Shown here: positions 45,725 to 53,547 of the stretch, in pieces
Position numbering within the stretch: the first letter of the stretch is position 1
How the letters are laid out: every line of letters starts with the position of its first letter
Source: Nitrospira sp.
GTDB taxonomy: Bacteria > Nitrospirota > Nitrospiria > Nitrospirales > Nitrospiraceae
Direction of reading: 5' to 3'
Assembly (NCBI GenBank): GCA_020846195.1
Contig: JADLEJ010000009.1
Coordinates: forward strand, 1-64,000
Length of the DNA stretch: 64,000 nt
Program-made: the position numbers and the translations under genes
Notes under the pieces: model-generated
What the model was told of the DNA's origin: nothing
The model's input: only the letters and a program-made list of their open reading frames with translations
Database searches by the model: none

Positions 45725-46315
45725 ATGCGTCGAATTACCGCAGCTCTAATCGTGGCTTTGGGAATCTGTTTTGGCAGCGCCGCCTGGGCGCTGGAGTTTA
45801 CTGCCGACCGGATCACGAAGATCGATGGCCGCACGAGCAAAGCTATTATCTACTACCGCGACAATATGTGGCGGATCGAGCACCACACGATGGGGCCGGT
45901 AAACGTCAGCATCGTGCGCAAAGACAAGCAAGTCGTGTGGATGCTGCTGTCGCGGATGAAGCACTTCAAGACTGTGCCCTACAGCTCGGATCAGGATTTG
46001 TGGGTGACGGAAAAGTTGGATGGAGAGGTCTCCCGTGAGGAGATCGGCCAGGAAACCCGAGAGGGCCATCCGACGGTCTTATACGAAGTCACGACGAAGC
46101 ATGGGGAGCGCACCGAGGTCTATTACCAGTGGCTGGCAACCGATCTTCATTTTCCGATGAAGCTGGCGAAGAAGGATGGCAGTTGGATTGTGGAATATCA
46201 GCATGTGAAATTCCGCACCGTGACGGATTATCTGTTCCAGCTTCCACTGAACTTCCAGCCACTGGAAGATTTCAATGCAGAGGCGGCGCCCGAACAAAAA
46301 GAACAAGGGATGTAA
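45725..46315 (+). CDS. DUF4412-like exported protein
   Basis: This 196-residue protein has a signal peptide (about 1-22, ending AAWAL). The mature protein is beta-rich and looks like a LolA/DUF4412 fold: EFTADRITKIDGRTSKAIIYY, NMWRIEHH and VTTKHGERTEVYYQWLATDLHFPMKLAKKDGSW. Such proteins carry or sense lipophilic or metal ligands in the periplasm; the ligand is unknown. The SUMF1-like gene begins one base past the stop, so the two form one operon. Confidence 0.7.
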   Translation: MRRITAALIVALGICFGSAAWALEFTADRITKIDGRTSKAIIYYRDNMWRIEHHTMGPVNVSIVRKDKQVVWMLLSRMKHFKTVPYSSDQDLWVTEKLDGEVSREEIGQETREGHPTVLYEVTTKHGERTEVYYQWLATDLHFPMKLAKKDGSWIVEYQHVKFRTVTDYLFQLPLNFQPLEDFNAEAAPEQKEQGM

Positions 46316-46316
46316 T

Positions 46317-47279
46317 ATGCAAGGAGGCCGGAGCGTGGGAAGGACGAGCATCGTGGGCGGGGCGGTGATTGCGGGGTTGCTGAGTTCCGCCGGATTGGCC
46401 TGGGCGTTGGATGTGGGCGATGTGAAGCAGGAATGGACGCCGGAAGGGAAAGCCCTGGCCGCCGAACGGGTGAAGCTGCCGGCCTACGACGAGATGGTCC
46501 GCATCCCGGCAGGACCCTTCACGATGGGCAGCGATAAAAAAACGGATAAGAACGCCTATCTGGTGGAGATGCCGCAGCGGTCGGTCTATCTCGATGCCTA
46601 CGACATCGACAAGTACGAAGTGACGACGGTTCAGTATTTGAAGTATGTGCTGGCCATGAACCGCGATCCGCAAGTGGATTGGAAGTTCGACGGCGGCAAC
46701 TTTCAGGACACCATGGTGTCGCACCCCATCATGCATGTGACTTGGTCTGACGCCGACGAGTTTTGCAAATGGGTTGGGAAGCGGTTGCCGACGGAAGCCG
46801 AATGGGAAAAGGCGGCGCGCGGCGCGACAGGGACCCGCGTGTATCCCTGGGGAAATGAAATGGCCGGCTTGTCGCGGGCTAATTTCGGCCGGACCGGCCT
46901 GTCCGGCCCGGTGCGCGACCGTCCTGAGCGGCTGTTGCTCTACCCTCCCATCATCTCCGTGTTCAAGTATGACAATGCTGCGAGCCCGTACGGTGTATTT
47001 CAAATGGCCGGCAACGTGGCCGAATGGGTGGCTGACTGGTACGACAAGGACTATTACAAGACCGCGCCGGACCGGAATCCCAAGGGCCCTGAGAAAGGCT
47101 CGCAGAAAGCGTTTCGCGGCGGCGGATGGATCGACAGCACCCCGAGCGTGCGCGTCTCGCAACGCAACGGGACCGATCCCAAGACCTCGATGAACTGGAT
47201 GGGTTTCCGCTGCGCCCGCGATGCGCAAGAGAGCGATGCACCGGCTACTACTCCGGCTCAGACGACCGCTACCCCGTAA
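46317..47279 (+). CDS. SUMF1/FGE-sulfatase domain protein without FGE cysteines
   Basis: ATG 46317 gives 320 residues. A signal peptide (about 1-33) is followed by the SUMF1 domain: MVRIPAGPFTMGSDKKTDK, DIDKYEVTTVQYLKY, HVTWSDADEFCKWVGKRLPTEAEWEKAARGA, MAGNVAEWVADWY, AFRGGGWID and GFRCARD. The paired active-site cysteines of formylglycine-generating enzymes are replaced (RVSQRNGTDP), so it is probably a C-type-lectin-like binding or ergothioneine-type domain and not a true FGE. It is the second gene of an operon with the DUF4412-like gene and ends in a terminator. Confidence 0.85.
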   Translation: MQGGRSVGRTSIVGGAVIAGLLSSAGLAWALDVGDVKQEWTPEGKALAAERVKLPAYDEMVRIPAGPFTMGSDKKTDKNAYLVEMPQRSVYLDAYDIDKYEVTTVQYLKYVLAMNRDPQVDWKFDGGNFQDTMVSHPIMHVTWSDADEFCKWVGKRLPTEAEWEKAARGATGTRVYPWGNEMAGLSRANFGRTGLSGPVRDRPERLLLYPPIISVFKYDNAASPYGVFQMAGNVAEWVADWYDKDYYKTAPDRNPKGPEKGSQKAFRGGGWIDSTPSVRVSQRNGTDPKTSMNWMGFRCARDAQESDAPATTPAQTTATP

Positions 47280-47297
47280 GCTTCAATGACTCAGAAC

Positions 47298-47326
47298 GGC
47301 CGGCCCGTTTTTATCGGGCCGGCCTT
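47298..47326 (+). terminator. Intrinsic terminator after the SUMF1 gene
   Basis: A perfect 10-bp stem GGCCGGCCCG (47298-47307) with CGGGCCGGCC (47315-47324), loop TTTTTAT, followed by TT. It also marks the left edge of the accessory island. Confidence 0.75.
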
Positions 47327-47430
47327 CTCGACTTCATCCACCGCCAGGTTTGGGTTCGCCCAGTAAGAAGATCAAATAGGTCAGAACGTTTTAGTTTTCT
47401 TTGAGCAGATAGAGAGATGGACCAGATTAG

Positions 47431-47742
47431 CTAACGTCGACTCCAGAGATTTGGTTCCATCTTTGTCAGGTGTCTTGCTCCATGCACTACGGCAAGAATC
47501 TGCACGGTGCCTTTTCTCTGCCGGTAAATAATGCGGTAGCTCTCGACGAGCAGTTCCCGAATTTTTGGGTCTGTTGATTCTGGCACGCGACGGCCGCTTT
47601 CAGGAAATGCTTCAAGCTGATCGACCGAGAGAATCAACTGCTCGACGATTGCATCGGCCTAGTCGGTTGAGTCTCTGGCAATATAGGTCCGGATGTTTTC
47701 GAGATCGGCAACGGCGGGTTCAGTCCACTCGACGCGGGTCAT
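47431..47742 (-). pseudogene. ParE/RelE-type toxin with in-frame stop
   Basis: The frame from ATG 47742 encodes a ParE-type toxin start (MTRVEWTEPAVADLENIRTY, 20 residues), then a TAG at codon 28 (47659-47661). It continues in the same frame as DAIVEQLILSVDQLEAFPESGRRVPE and IRELLVESYRIIYRQRKG to the stop at 47431, for 103 codons in all. A single base change (TAC/TAT to TAG) would restore the typical Y-A-D. The antitoxin gene overlaps its start (ATGA). The toxin is most likely inactivated; readthrough is unlikely. Confidence 0.85.
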
Positions 47743-47918
47743 TTCTTGAGAAAACGCCTTTTCACGACGGTGTGGGATATCACTCGCCCTTCATCGGCGG
47801 CAGTGATACCCGTATCGATCTTTTTCCGGACGTAGATCTCATACATGATGTCATCCCAGGTCGCCTTCTCAGGCAGCTTTTTTACCATTGCCAGAGCTTG
47901 TTTCTTCGCAGTCTGCAT
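47739..47918 (-). CDS. ParD-like antitoxin
   Basis: The ATG at 47918 has AAGGAG about six bases upstream and gives 59 residues; an upstream ATG at 47936 is also in frame. The protein reads MQTAKKQALAMVKKLP, then EKATWDDIMYEIYVRKKID and GRVISHTVVKRRFLKK. This is the typical short helical antitoxin found before ParE/RelE toxins; it binds toxin and probably autorepresses. Its stop overlaps the ruined toxin start by 4 bp. Confidence 0.8.
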   Translation of the reverse strand: MQTAKKQALAMVKKLPEKATWDDIMYEIYVRKKIDTGITAADEGRVISHTVVKRRFLKK

Positions 47919-47936
47919 GCGCGTCTCCTTCATCAA

Positions 47937-48289
47937 GGCGTGATCTGAAGTCTAGACTCCACCTGACGGAGAGTCAAAAATTCAGCAGCAGTGGCCGTCT
48001 TGGACAGCTTCTGCCCCGTCCTCTCTCTCGAAGACCCTTGCTGGGTGTTCTAGATCGTGAAGCGCACACTCGGCAAAGAGGAAGATCTTGCGCTGGGCGC
48101 GATGCTCGATCCGAAAGCCATGCAAGAGGCTGGTGAAGAAGCGTACAGTATTCAGGGTCAGATGATGAAATGAAGAGCAGCGCAATTGTTAGCGATTGCG
48201 GAAAAGTTGTTATGGATCAAGCCATGAGAGACGGGGTATGTCCTGGCATTTAGGCAGTAGCGTGGCACCAAAATGGCCAAGGCGAAAAA
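47937..48289. other. 353-bp stretch with no clear gene, possible gene remnant
   Basis: The plus strand has a 38-codon frame from GTG 48057 (KRTLGKEEDLALGAMLDP, then EAGEEAYSIQGQMMK) that looks like natural protein but is bounded upstream by a stop and matches nothing I recognise. It may be the tail of a lost gene. No repeat or RNA structure is seen. Confidence 0.35.
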
Positions 48290-48862
48290 CTATTGGGCTC
48301 CAATGTTTTCTGCTTCAGCCTCCAGAAACTCGAAGCCAGGAACAAGCTCCCAGATTCGCTTCCAAAAAGTCATTGTCGCATTAGTTACCATCGCAATGAG
48401 GATGAACACCCCCAAGACAGAGGATAGCACTAGAGAGCTTTTGACGAGGTGCTCTACCAAGCGCGCCTGCATTTGGCTATGGAATTTGCGAATCTGTAGA
48501 CGCGTCTCAATATTTTCAACGCTATTGAAGCTCGCTTCAAGGGTGGTCTGATGATTTTTGATCATTAAATCAGTAGCGAGTATTCTCCCTAGAAAGTAAG
48601 CAAACAGCATATGTGTAACTGTGACTCTATGTGCAAACCGGATCATGCCGTTCATGCTAGTTCTTAAGATTGTATACGCGGGATGATCGAACGAGACCGC
48701 ACCTGACATGGCATAGTCAAAAAGGTCATCTCGTAGGGCAAACATATTTTGCCGAAAGCGATCTTCCCGATACATCCGACGGAGAATCAGTAGGACGAAA
48801 AAAAGGAGTGTCAGAGCTAAGTAATTGTGGATGATTGTCGCTAGTTGATCCATAACGATCAT
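48290..48862 (-). CDS. Hypothetical membrane protein (second gene of a pair)
   Basis: The 190-residue product is not recognised. Hydrophobic segments lie at about 11-28 (YLALTLLFFVLLILRR), about 82-100 (VTHMLFAYFLGRILATDLM) and about 140-163 (LVLSSVLGVFILIAMVTNAT). A helical, charged stretch between the last two (SFNSVENIETRLQIRKFHSQ) may form a coiled coil. Base composition looks less GC-rich than the flanks. Its start overlaps the previous gene by 4 bp (ATGA), which implies co-translation. Confidence 0.65.
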   Translation of the reverse strand: MIVMDQLATIIHNYLALTLLFFVLLILRRMYREDRFRQNMFALRDDLFDYAMSGAVSFDHPAYTILRTSMNGMIRFAHRVTVTHMLFAYFLGRILATDLMIKNHQTTLEASFNSVENIETRLQIRKFHSQMQARLVEHLVKSSLVLSSVLGVFILIAMVTNATMTFWKRIWELVPGFEFLEAEAENIGAQ

Positions 48863-49275
48863 GGCTTGTCTACCTCTCGGGTATCTCCGCGCGGTGTCAA
48901 CTGACTAGAGGTTCGTTTCGGATCTATTTGCTTTTCTAAGTGGTGGATGCGCCCATGAAGTCTCTGTATGACGTCTTTGCGCAGTTTACGCTCCACACTG
49001 CCCCATATCAAGAGAGCGGCGATAATGGCGTACTGTGCCCATTCTGCGACTGATGTTTCCTTCCCTACGTAACTAGCAATTCCCTGGAAGGAAAAAGCTG
49101 CTAGTGTTTCCTTCCCTGCAAGAGCGGCGGCAGCATTTTCGACTGCGTATGCTATCAGGACGAAGGCCCCATATTTTATCAAGGTATTGATTGCTCCACC
49201 GAATGCGGCAATTAGTTGCGCATCGCGACGAGCTTTGTTTTCCAGTTCTATCTTTGCAACGCTTTTGCTAGCCAT
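48859..49275 (-). CDS. Hypothetical two-helix membrane protein (first gene of a pair)
   Basis: This 138-residue protein has a charged N-terminus, two transmembrane helices (about 33-53, YGAFVLIAYAVENAAAALAG; about 82-97, AQYAIIAALLIWGS) and a basic C-terminal cytoplasmic helix (RKLRKDVIQRLHGRIHHLEKQ). It resembles no family I can name; small membrane proteins of this form appear in phage, conjugative and defence contexts. It overlaps the 48290 gene by 4 bp. Confidence 0.65.
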   Translation of the reverse strand: MASKSVAKIELENKARRDAQLIAAFGGAINTLIKYGAFVLIAYAVENAAAALAGKETLAAFSFQGIASYVGKETSVAEWAQYAIIAALLIWGSVERKLRKDVIQRLHGRIHHLEKQIDPKRTSSQLTPRGDTREVDKP

Positions 49276-49386
49276 CTTTACAGCCGAAGAGATATGCGTA
49301 TGTGTAATACATTTGTATCCCTTAGTCTAGCTGGCAGAGAAGTGTTAATTGAGAACCCGCTCACTGCTGAGTACACGTCTGCGGAC

Positions 49387-49644
49387 TCACCTCTTAAATA
49401 TCAGCCTCGGCTCCGTCATGTTTCCCATCGAGACGGCGACCAACTCCCATCCGCTTGATCCAAACTCGTTCAACTTGGATTGCATATTTTGCGTGTCGGG
49501 CAGTACTTCGATGATCTTGTACTGAAACCGCTTCGGTTCTTGCGCTTTTGCAGTGAACGGTTGTCCCATAAGCAGCAGAAGCCCTAGCGCGCCAAGGCTC
49601 ATGCCCGCGATCATCCACGCGAATGACGGATGTACCTTCTGCAT
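49387..49644 (-). CDS. DUF4177-like membrane-anchored small protein
   Basis: This 85-residue protein has an N-terminal signal or membrane anchor (about 8-34, SFAWMIAGMSLGALGLLLLMG). It is followed by RFQYKIIEVLPDTQNMQSKLNEFGSSGWELVAVS, the pattern of DUF4177-type proteins (Y-K-x-x, then L-N-x-x-G-x-x-G-W-E-L-V). The function is unknown. It lies between the membrane pair and the HicAB module and is transcribed in the same direction. Confidence 0.75.
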   Translation of the reverse strand: MQKVHPSFAWMIAGMSLGALGLLLLMGQPFTAKAQEPKRFQYKIIEVLPDTQNMQSKLNEFGSSGWELVAVSMGNMTEPRLIFKR

Positions 49645-49671
49645 AGGTCACCTCGCTTGTTTATTGGTTAC

Positions 49672-49719
49672 GGATGCGCGGCGTGCCAGTTGTGGCCGGT
49701 GCCGAGATCGACTTTGAGC
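49672..49719. repeat. 48-bp direct repeat, left copy (diverged polA 3' end)
   Basis: Identical at 46 of 48 positions to 50330-50377, the last codons of polA. On the minus strand it encodes LKVDLGTGHNWHAAHP followed by its own TAA at 49668-49670. Upstream, LSAL replaces LSVP before homology fades. It is therefore a diverged second polA tail and not a simple slippage repeat. Together with the right copy it brackets hicAB. Confidence 0.85.
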
Positions 49720-49765
49720 AAGGCCGAGAGTGTAGTGAGTGAATGGCTACGCTTGATTGGATAGG

Positions 49766-49975
49766 TCAAGCAAAGGCGAGACGGCCTTTAGGCTCAGGAA
49801 TCGGGCGGCCAAGGTCTTTTGCCGTCTCAATCCATTCTCGGATCACGGTTTCAACGTGCGCCAGAGCTTCTTGGTAGGTCGCGCCATCGGCCGCACAGCC
49901 AGGCAATTCAGGTACTTCGGCAATGAAGGCCTGATCGTCCTTGCTCCAATAGATAATGACTTCATATTTACTCAT
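49766..49975 (-). CDS. hicB: HicB-type antitoxin
   Basis: This 69-residue protein is the partial RNase-H-like HicB fold: YEVIIYWSKDDQAFIAEVPELPGCAADG, then ATYQEALAHVETVIREWIETA and IPEPKGRLAFA. The C-terminal DNA-binding domain found in longer HicB proteins is missing, so autoregulation may depend on other factors. It overlaps the end of hicA by 8 bp, the usual toxin-first order. Confidence 0.9.
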   Translation of the reverse strand: MSKYEVIIYWSKDDQAFIAEVPELPGCAADGATYQEALAHVETVIREWIETAKDLGRPIPEPKGRLAFA

Positions 49976-50228
49976 TGATGCCGCCTCCTAACTTGTACCG
50001 AAGGATCACGTGGCGAACCTGCTTTACTTGATAGGGCTTTGCCTGGGCGCCTTTAGGCTGTAGATTCAAAATCTCTTCGATTCCCGATTTTGTGAAAATG
50101 TGGTGGCTCCCTCGAATTCGTTCTTCAAAGCCCAGGTGCTTCAATAAGTGACAGAGTTCATCGAATGAAATATTCGCATCTGATGTCCCGCGAAGAATCC
50201 GCCCTAGTAGTTTGTCGGCTTGTGTCAC
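49968..50228 (-). CDS. hicA: HicA-type mRNA interferase toxin
   Basis: This 86-residue protein has the double-stranded RNA-binding-like HicA fold, with KHLGFEERIRGSHHIFTK carrying the catalytic histidine in the G-S-H motif, then EILNLQPKGAQAKPYQVKQVRHVI. HicA cleaves mRNA and tmRNA. It is longer at the N-terminus than the shortest HicA proteins. It is the first gene of the module inside the polA-tail direct repeats. Confidence 0.9.
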   Translation of the reverse strand: MTQADKLLGRILRGTSDANISFDELCHLLKHLGFEERIRGSHHIFTKSGIEEILNLQPKGAQAKPYQVKQVRHVILRYKLGGGINE

Positions 50229-50325
50229 TTGCTCTTCTGATCTAATTAAGAAGACGGCAGATCACTAGCTGAGCAAATTCTATAGTGGGCACATTAGCCT
50301 GTCAAAATATCGAGGGATCCCTAGC

Positions 50326-52983
50326 CTATGGATGCGCCGCGCGCCAGTTGTGGCCGGTGCCGAGATCGACTTTGAGCGGGACGGACAGTTTGAGCTGTTT
50401 GCCCACACCTTCCATTTCATATTTCACGAGCCGCTTGGCTTCGTCCAATTCTTTCTCTGGCACTTCGAAGATCAATTCGTCGTGGACCTGGAGGATCATC
50501 TTGGTGTGCGGCATTTCGTGATGGAGGGCCTTGCTCACGTTGATCATGGCGACTTTGATCAAATCTGCGGCGGAGCCTTGGATGGGACTATTCACCGCCA
50601 TGCGTTCGCCGAATCCGCGCTGCGTAGGGTCGCCGCTTTGCAGCTCGGGAATCGGGCGGCGCCTGCCGAGAATGGTGGTGGTGAAGCCCTTCTCTTTTCC
50701 TTCGGCGATATTCCGATCCATCAGGTCGCGCACGCCGGCATATTTCTCAAAATACGTTTCAATGTACTTCTTGGCTTCGGCCTGCGGGACGCCGATGTTC
50801 TGCGAGAGGCCAAAGGGGCTGATGCCGTAGACGATGCCGAAGACCACGCTCTTAGCCGCGCGGCGCATTTCGCGCGTGATCTGCGAGGCTGGGAGATGGA
50901 AAATATCCATGGCGGTGGCCATGTGAATATCTTCGCCTTTCTCGAAAACGACGAGCAGGCGCGGGTCCTGCGACAGATGCGCGAGCAGGCGCGGTTCGAT
51001 CTGGCTGTAGTCGGCGCAGAGGAGGGCATGGCCTTTCGGCGCGATGAAGGCTTCGCGAATGCGCAGGCCATAGTCGCCCTTCACGGGAATATTCTGGAGG
51101 TTCGGCTCGGTCGATGACAGCCGGCCGGTCGCGGCGACGGTTTGATTCAGCGATGTATGCAGCCGCTTCGTCTCCGGGTTCACCAGTTCCGGCAGCGCAT
51201 CGACGTACGTCGATTTGAGTTTGTTGATGCTGCGATAGTTCAGAATCTGCGCGGGCAATTCGTGCTGGGTGGCGAGCTGGGTGAGCGTGTCTTCATCGGT
51301 CGAATAGCCGGTCTTGGTTTTCCGGCCCGGTTTGAGGCCGAGCTTTTCGAAGAGCACGACGGCCAACTGTTTCGGCGAGTTGATGTTGAACTCGGTCCCG
51401 GCCAGCCCGGTGATTGTCTCCATCATCTTGTCGAGTTCGTGCTCTAATTCCTTGCTCAATACGCGCAGGCCCTCGACGTCGAGCAGGAAGCCGTTCCGTT
51501 CGATTTCCGCCAGCACCGGCACGAGCGGCATTTCGATTTCCTCAAACAGGGCTAGGCTTCCTTGAGCGGTCATGCGCTCGGTCATCACCGGCGCCAGCTG
51601 AGCCAGCACGGCGGCCTGTTCAGCGGCGTCGTCGCGCGAGCCGGTATCTTCGTCGAAGAGCGATTGCGGTGCCTTGGTCTCCGTGTGGGATTCGCCCAGG
51701 CGGTGGCCGGTGGTCTCCAGCGCAATGGTCGCGAGGCTGTGGTCGCGTCGGTTGGGATTGAGCAGATAATCTGCGACCATCGTGTCGAGATAGGGGCCGG
51801 ACAGAGTCACGCCGATGCGATGGAACGCGAGCAAGGCAGCTTTCAAGTCATGCACGACCTTGGTGCGGGCTTGGTCATGCAGCAATGTCGTGATCGGGCG
51901 CATGTACGCATGCACGTCGAGCGGGAAGAAGGCGGTCTGGTCTCCCGATGAGAGCGCGAACCCGAGCACGTCGGTTCGGACGCTCGATTTGCTTGAGAGC
52001 AGGCATTGCACCGCAAGGGGGCTTCCCGCGGGAAGCCCGGAGACAAACCGCTCTGCCGATGGTTCGTCTTGAATGATCGAGAGTGCTGCTATTGGAGCTT
52101 CCGATGGCTTGGTTGCCGGTTGCATGGTTTTCAGCAGGGCGGTGAATTCCAACTCGCGCAGCAGATCGGTGAGCTGATCCTGATGCGGCGGTTTGATCCG
52201 AAACGATTCCGCGTCGAATGCGACCGGGCTGTTCACGTCGATGGTGGCCAGCTTGCGGCTGAGCCGGGCGTTGTCGGCCTGTTCGATCAGCATCGCTTTG
52301 ATGCGCGCCGGTGTGACTTCCTCGACGCGGCGGAGCAAATCGTCGATTGTGCCGAACTGCGCGATGAGCTTGATGGCCGTTTTTTCGCCGATGCCTTTGA
52401 CCCCGGGGATGTTGTCCGAGGCGTCGCCCATGAGCCCCATGATTTCGACAACACGCGCCGGCTCGACGCCGAACTTGGCGACAGACTCGGCTTCGCCGGA
52501 CCATTTGTCTTTCACAGGATCGTAGATGCGGATGTGCGGCGTGACGAGCTGCAGCATGTCTTTATCGCCGGTGACGATGACGACATCTTCGCCGGCGCGC
52601 TCCGCCTGTGTTGCCAGTGTGCCGATCAGGTCGTCCGCTTCATAGCCGGCCTGCTTGACGGAGGCAATGTTCAGCGCTTCCACGGCGCGGTGGATATAGG
52701 GAATCTGCGCGCTCATGCCCTCCGGCATCGGAGGCCGCTGGGCCTTGTACGCTTTGAATTCCTGCTGCCGGAATGTCGGGCCGCGTTCGTCGAAGGCCAC
52801 AACGATTCCGTCAGGCTTCCGCTCCCGCAGAATCTTCAGCAGCGTGGTCATGAATCCGTAGACCGCGTTCGTCTGGAGTCCCTTGGAATTATTCAGCGCA
52901 GGGAGGGCAAAGAACGCGCGGTAGATATAGGCGCTCCCATCGATGAGATAGAGCGTCTTGCGGCTGGAGTCAGTCGTCGGCAT
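50326..52983 (-). CDS. polA: DNA polymerase I
   Basis: An 885-residue family A polymerase. Residues 1-290 are the 5'-3' exonuclease (YLIDGSAYIYRAFFALP, VVAFDERGPTFR, VTGDKDMLQLV, GLMGDASDNIPGVKGIG). Residues 310-490 have the 3'-5' exonuclease fold, but the D-x-E site is missing (LAVQCLLSS), so proofreading is probably lost. Residues 500-885 are the polymerase, with DYSQIEPRLLAHLSQDPRL, RRAAKSVVFGIVYGISPFG and QVHDELIFEVP. It functions in Okazaki fragment processing and repair. The 3' end is the target of the hicAB-flanking repeat. A small membrane protein gene lies 6 bp upstream. Confidence 0.95.
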   Translation of the reverse strand: MPTTDSSRKTLYLIDGSAYIYRAFFALPALNNSKGLQTNAVYGFMTTLLKILRERKPDGIVVAFDERGPTFRQQEFKAYKAQRPPMPEGMSAQIPYIHRAVEALNIASVKQAGYEADDLIGTLATQAERAGEDVVIVTGDKDMLQLVTPHIRIYDPVKDKWSGEAESVAKFGVEPARVVEIMGLMGDASDNIPGVKGIGEKTAIKLIAQFGTIDDLLRRVEEVTPARIKAMLIEQADNARLSRKLATIDVNSPVAFDAESFRIKPPHQDQLTDLLRELEFTALLKTMQPATKPSEAPIAALSIIQDEPSAERFVSGLPAGSPLAVQCLLSSKSSVRTDVLGFALSSGDQTAFFPLDVHAYMRPITTLLHDQARTKVVHDLKAALLAFHRIGVTLSGPYLDTMVADYLLNPNRRDHSLATIALETTGHRLGESHTETKAPQSLFDEDTGSRDDAAEQAAVLAQLAPVMTERMTAQGSLALFEEIEMPLVPVLAEIERNGFLLDVEGLRVLSKELEHELDKMMETITGLAGTEFNINSPKQLAVVLFEKLGLKPGRKTKTGYSTDEDTLTQLATQHELPAQILNYRSINKLKSTYVDALPELVNPETKRLHTSLNQTVAATGRLSSTEPNLQNIPVKGDYGLRIREAFIAPKGHALLCADYSQIEPRLLAHLSQDPRLLVVFEKGEDIHMATAMDIFHLPASQITREMRRAAKSVVFGIVYGISPFGLSQNIGVPQAEAKKYIETYFEKYAGVRDLMDRNIAEGKEKGFTTTILGRRRPIPELQSGDPTQRGFGERMAVNSPIQGSAADLIKVAMINVSKALHHEMPHTKMILQVHDELIFEVPEKELDEAKRLVKYEMEGVGKQLKLSVPLKVDLGTGHNWRAAHP
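50330..50377. repeat. 48-bp direct repeat, right copy (in the polA 3' end)
   Basis: These are the last codons of the intact polA gene, matching 49672-49719 at 46 of 48 bases. The distance between corresponding points of the copies is 658 bp, and hicAB fills the space. The layout resembles att sites made by integration into a gene 3' end, but no integrase is present. Confidence 0.85.
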
Positions 52984-52989
52984 GGTGGC

Positions 52990-53421
52990 TCAAGAACCAG
53001 GCGCGATGGTCAAGGGCGGTTTGTCGAATTTGGCGCGCATTGCATTGAGGGCCTGCAAGACGGTCGGCTGGCCGACGATTTTCGCCTCCAGTGCCCGCTT
53101 GCCTGGAAAATCCAACAGCGAGATGCCGATGAGCATAGTCAGGATGCCTTGGCCAGGAAGAAACAGCATCGCGAAGCCTGCCAGCAGGAATACGGCGCCC
53201 ACCGCGTTCTTGACGATGAGCCCGACCCATCGAAGGGCGGGATTGCTATCTTGCATCCAATGGCGCGCGGTCCGGATGTCGAAATAGTCCGCCGGGAGCC
53301 GCACCATGATAAACGGGATGGCGATTAGCGTGCCGATGAATCCGATCAACGAACCGACGGTGAGCCAGATGAGCACGTGAACCGGGACATATTGTGTGAC
53401 TGTCGCGAGAATGGCATCCAT
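52990..53421 (-). CDS. PGPGW-like small membrane protein
   Basis: This 143-residue protein has two or three transmembrane helices (about 17-40, 65-85 and 90-110). The sequence FLPGQGILTMLIGISLLDFPGKR near residue 90 resembles the PGPGW transmembrane family. The function is unknown. It sits 6 bp upstream of polA on the same strand and is probably co-transcribed with it. Confidence 0.7.
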   Translation of the reverse strand: MDAILATVTQYVPVHVLIWLTVGSLIGFIGTLIAIPFIMVRLPADYFDIRTARHWMQDSNPALRWVGLIVKNAVGAVFLLAGFAMLFLPGQGILTMLIGISLLDFPGKRALEAKIVGQPTVLQALNAMRAKFDKPPLTIAPGS

Positions 53422-53478
53422 GCGGGGGAGATCCTAGCACGGGGCTCCTCTCAACCGGAAGGGCCGGGGCGCGCCTGG

Positions 53479-53507
53479 TTTACCTGCGCCGGATGGCATC
53501 ATATAAT
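53479..53507 (+). promoter_or_regulatory. Putative promoter for the 53548 gene
   Basis: TTTACC (53479-53484), a 17-bp spacer and perfect TATAAT (53502-53507), 41 bp upstream of the ATG. It probably drives the exported-protein/DsrE pair. Confidence 0.55.
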
Positions 53508-53547
53508 GCGGCCATTGGCCGGCTGTATTCTGGAGAGCGAATCCTTT

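Noticed and set aside
47431..47742. Stop-codon readthrough (pyrrolysine or suppression) in the ParE frame
   Set aside because: No pylT or related genes are visible, and a single-base nonsense change in an accessory toxin is the simpler explanation.
47937..48289. A small gene at 48057-48173
   Set aside because: Only 38 codons, no ribosome-binding site and no known family; kept as a possible remnant only.
49672..50377. An integrase or transposase between the polA-tail repeats
   Set aside because: All coding capacity there is taken by hicA and hicB; no recombinase motif is present.
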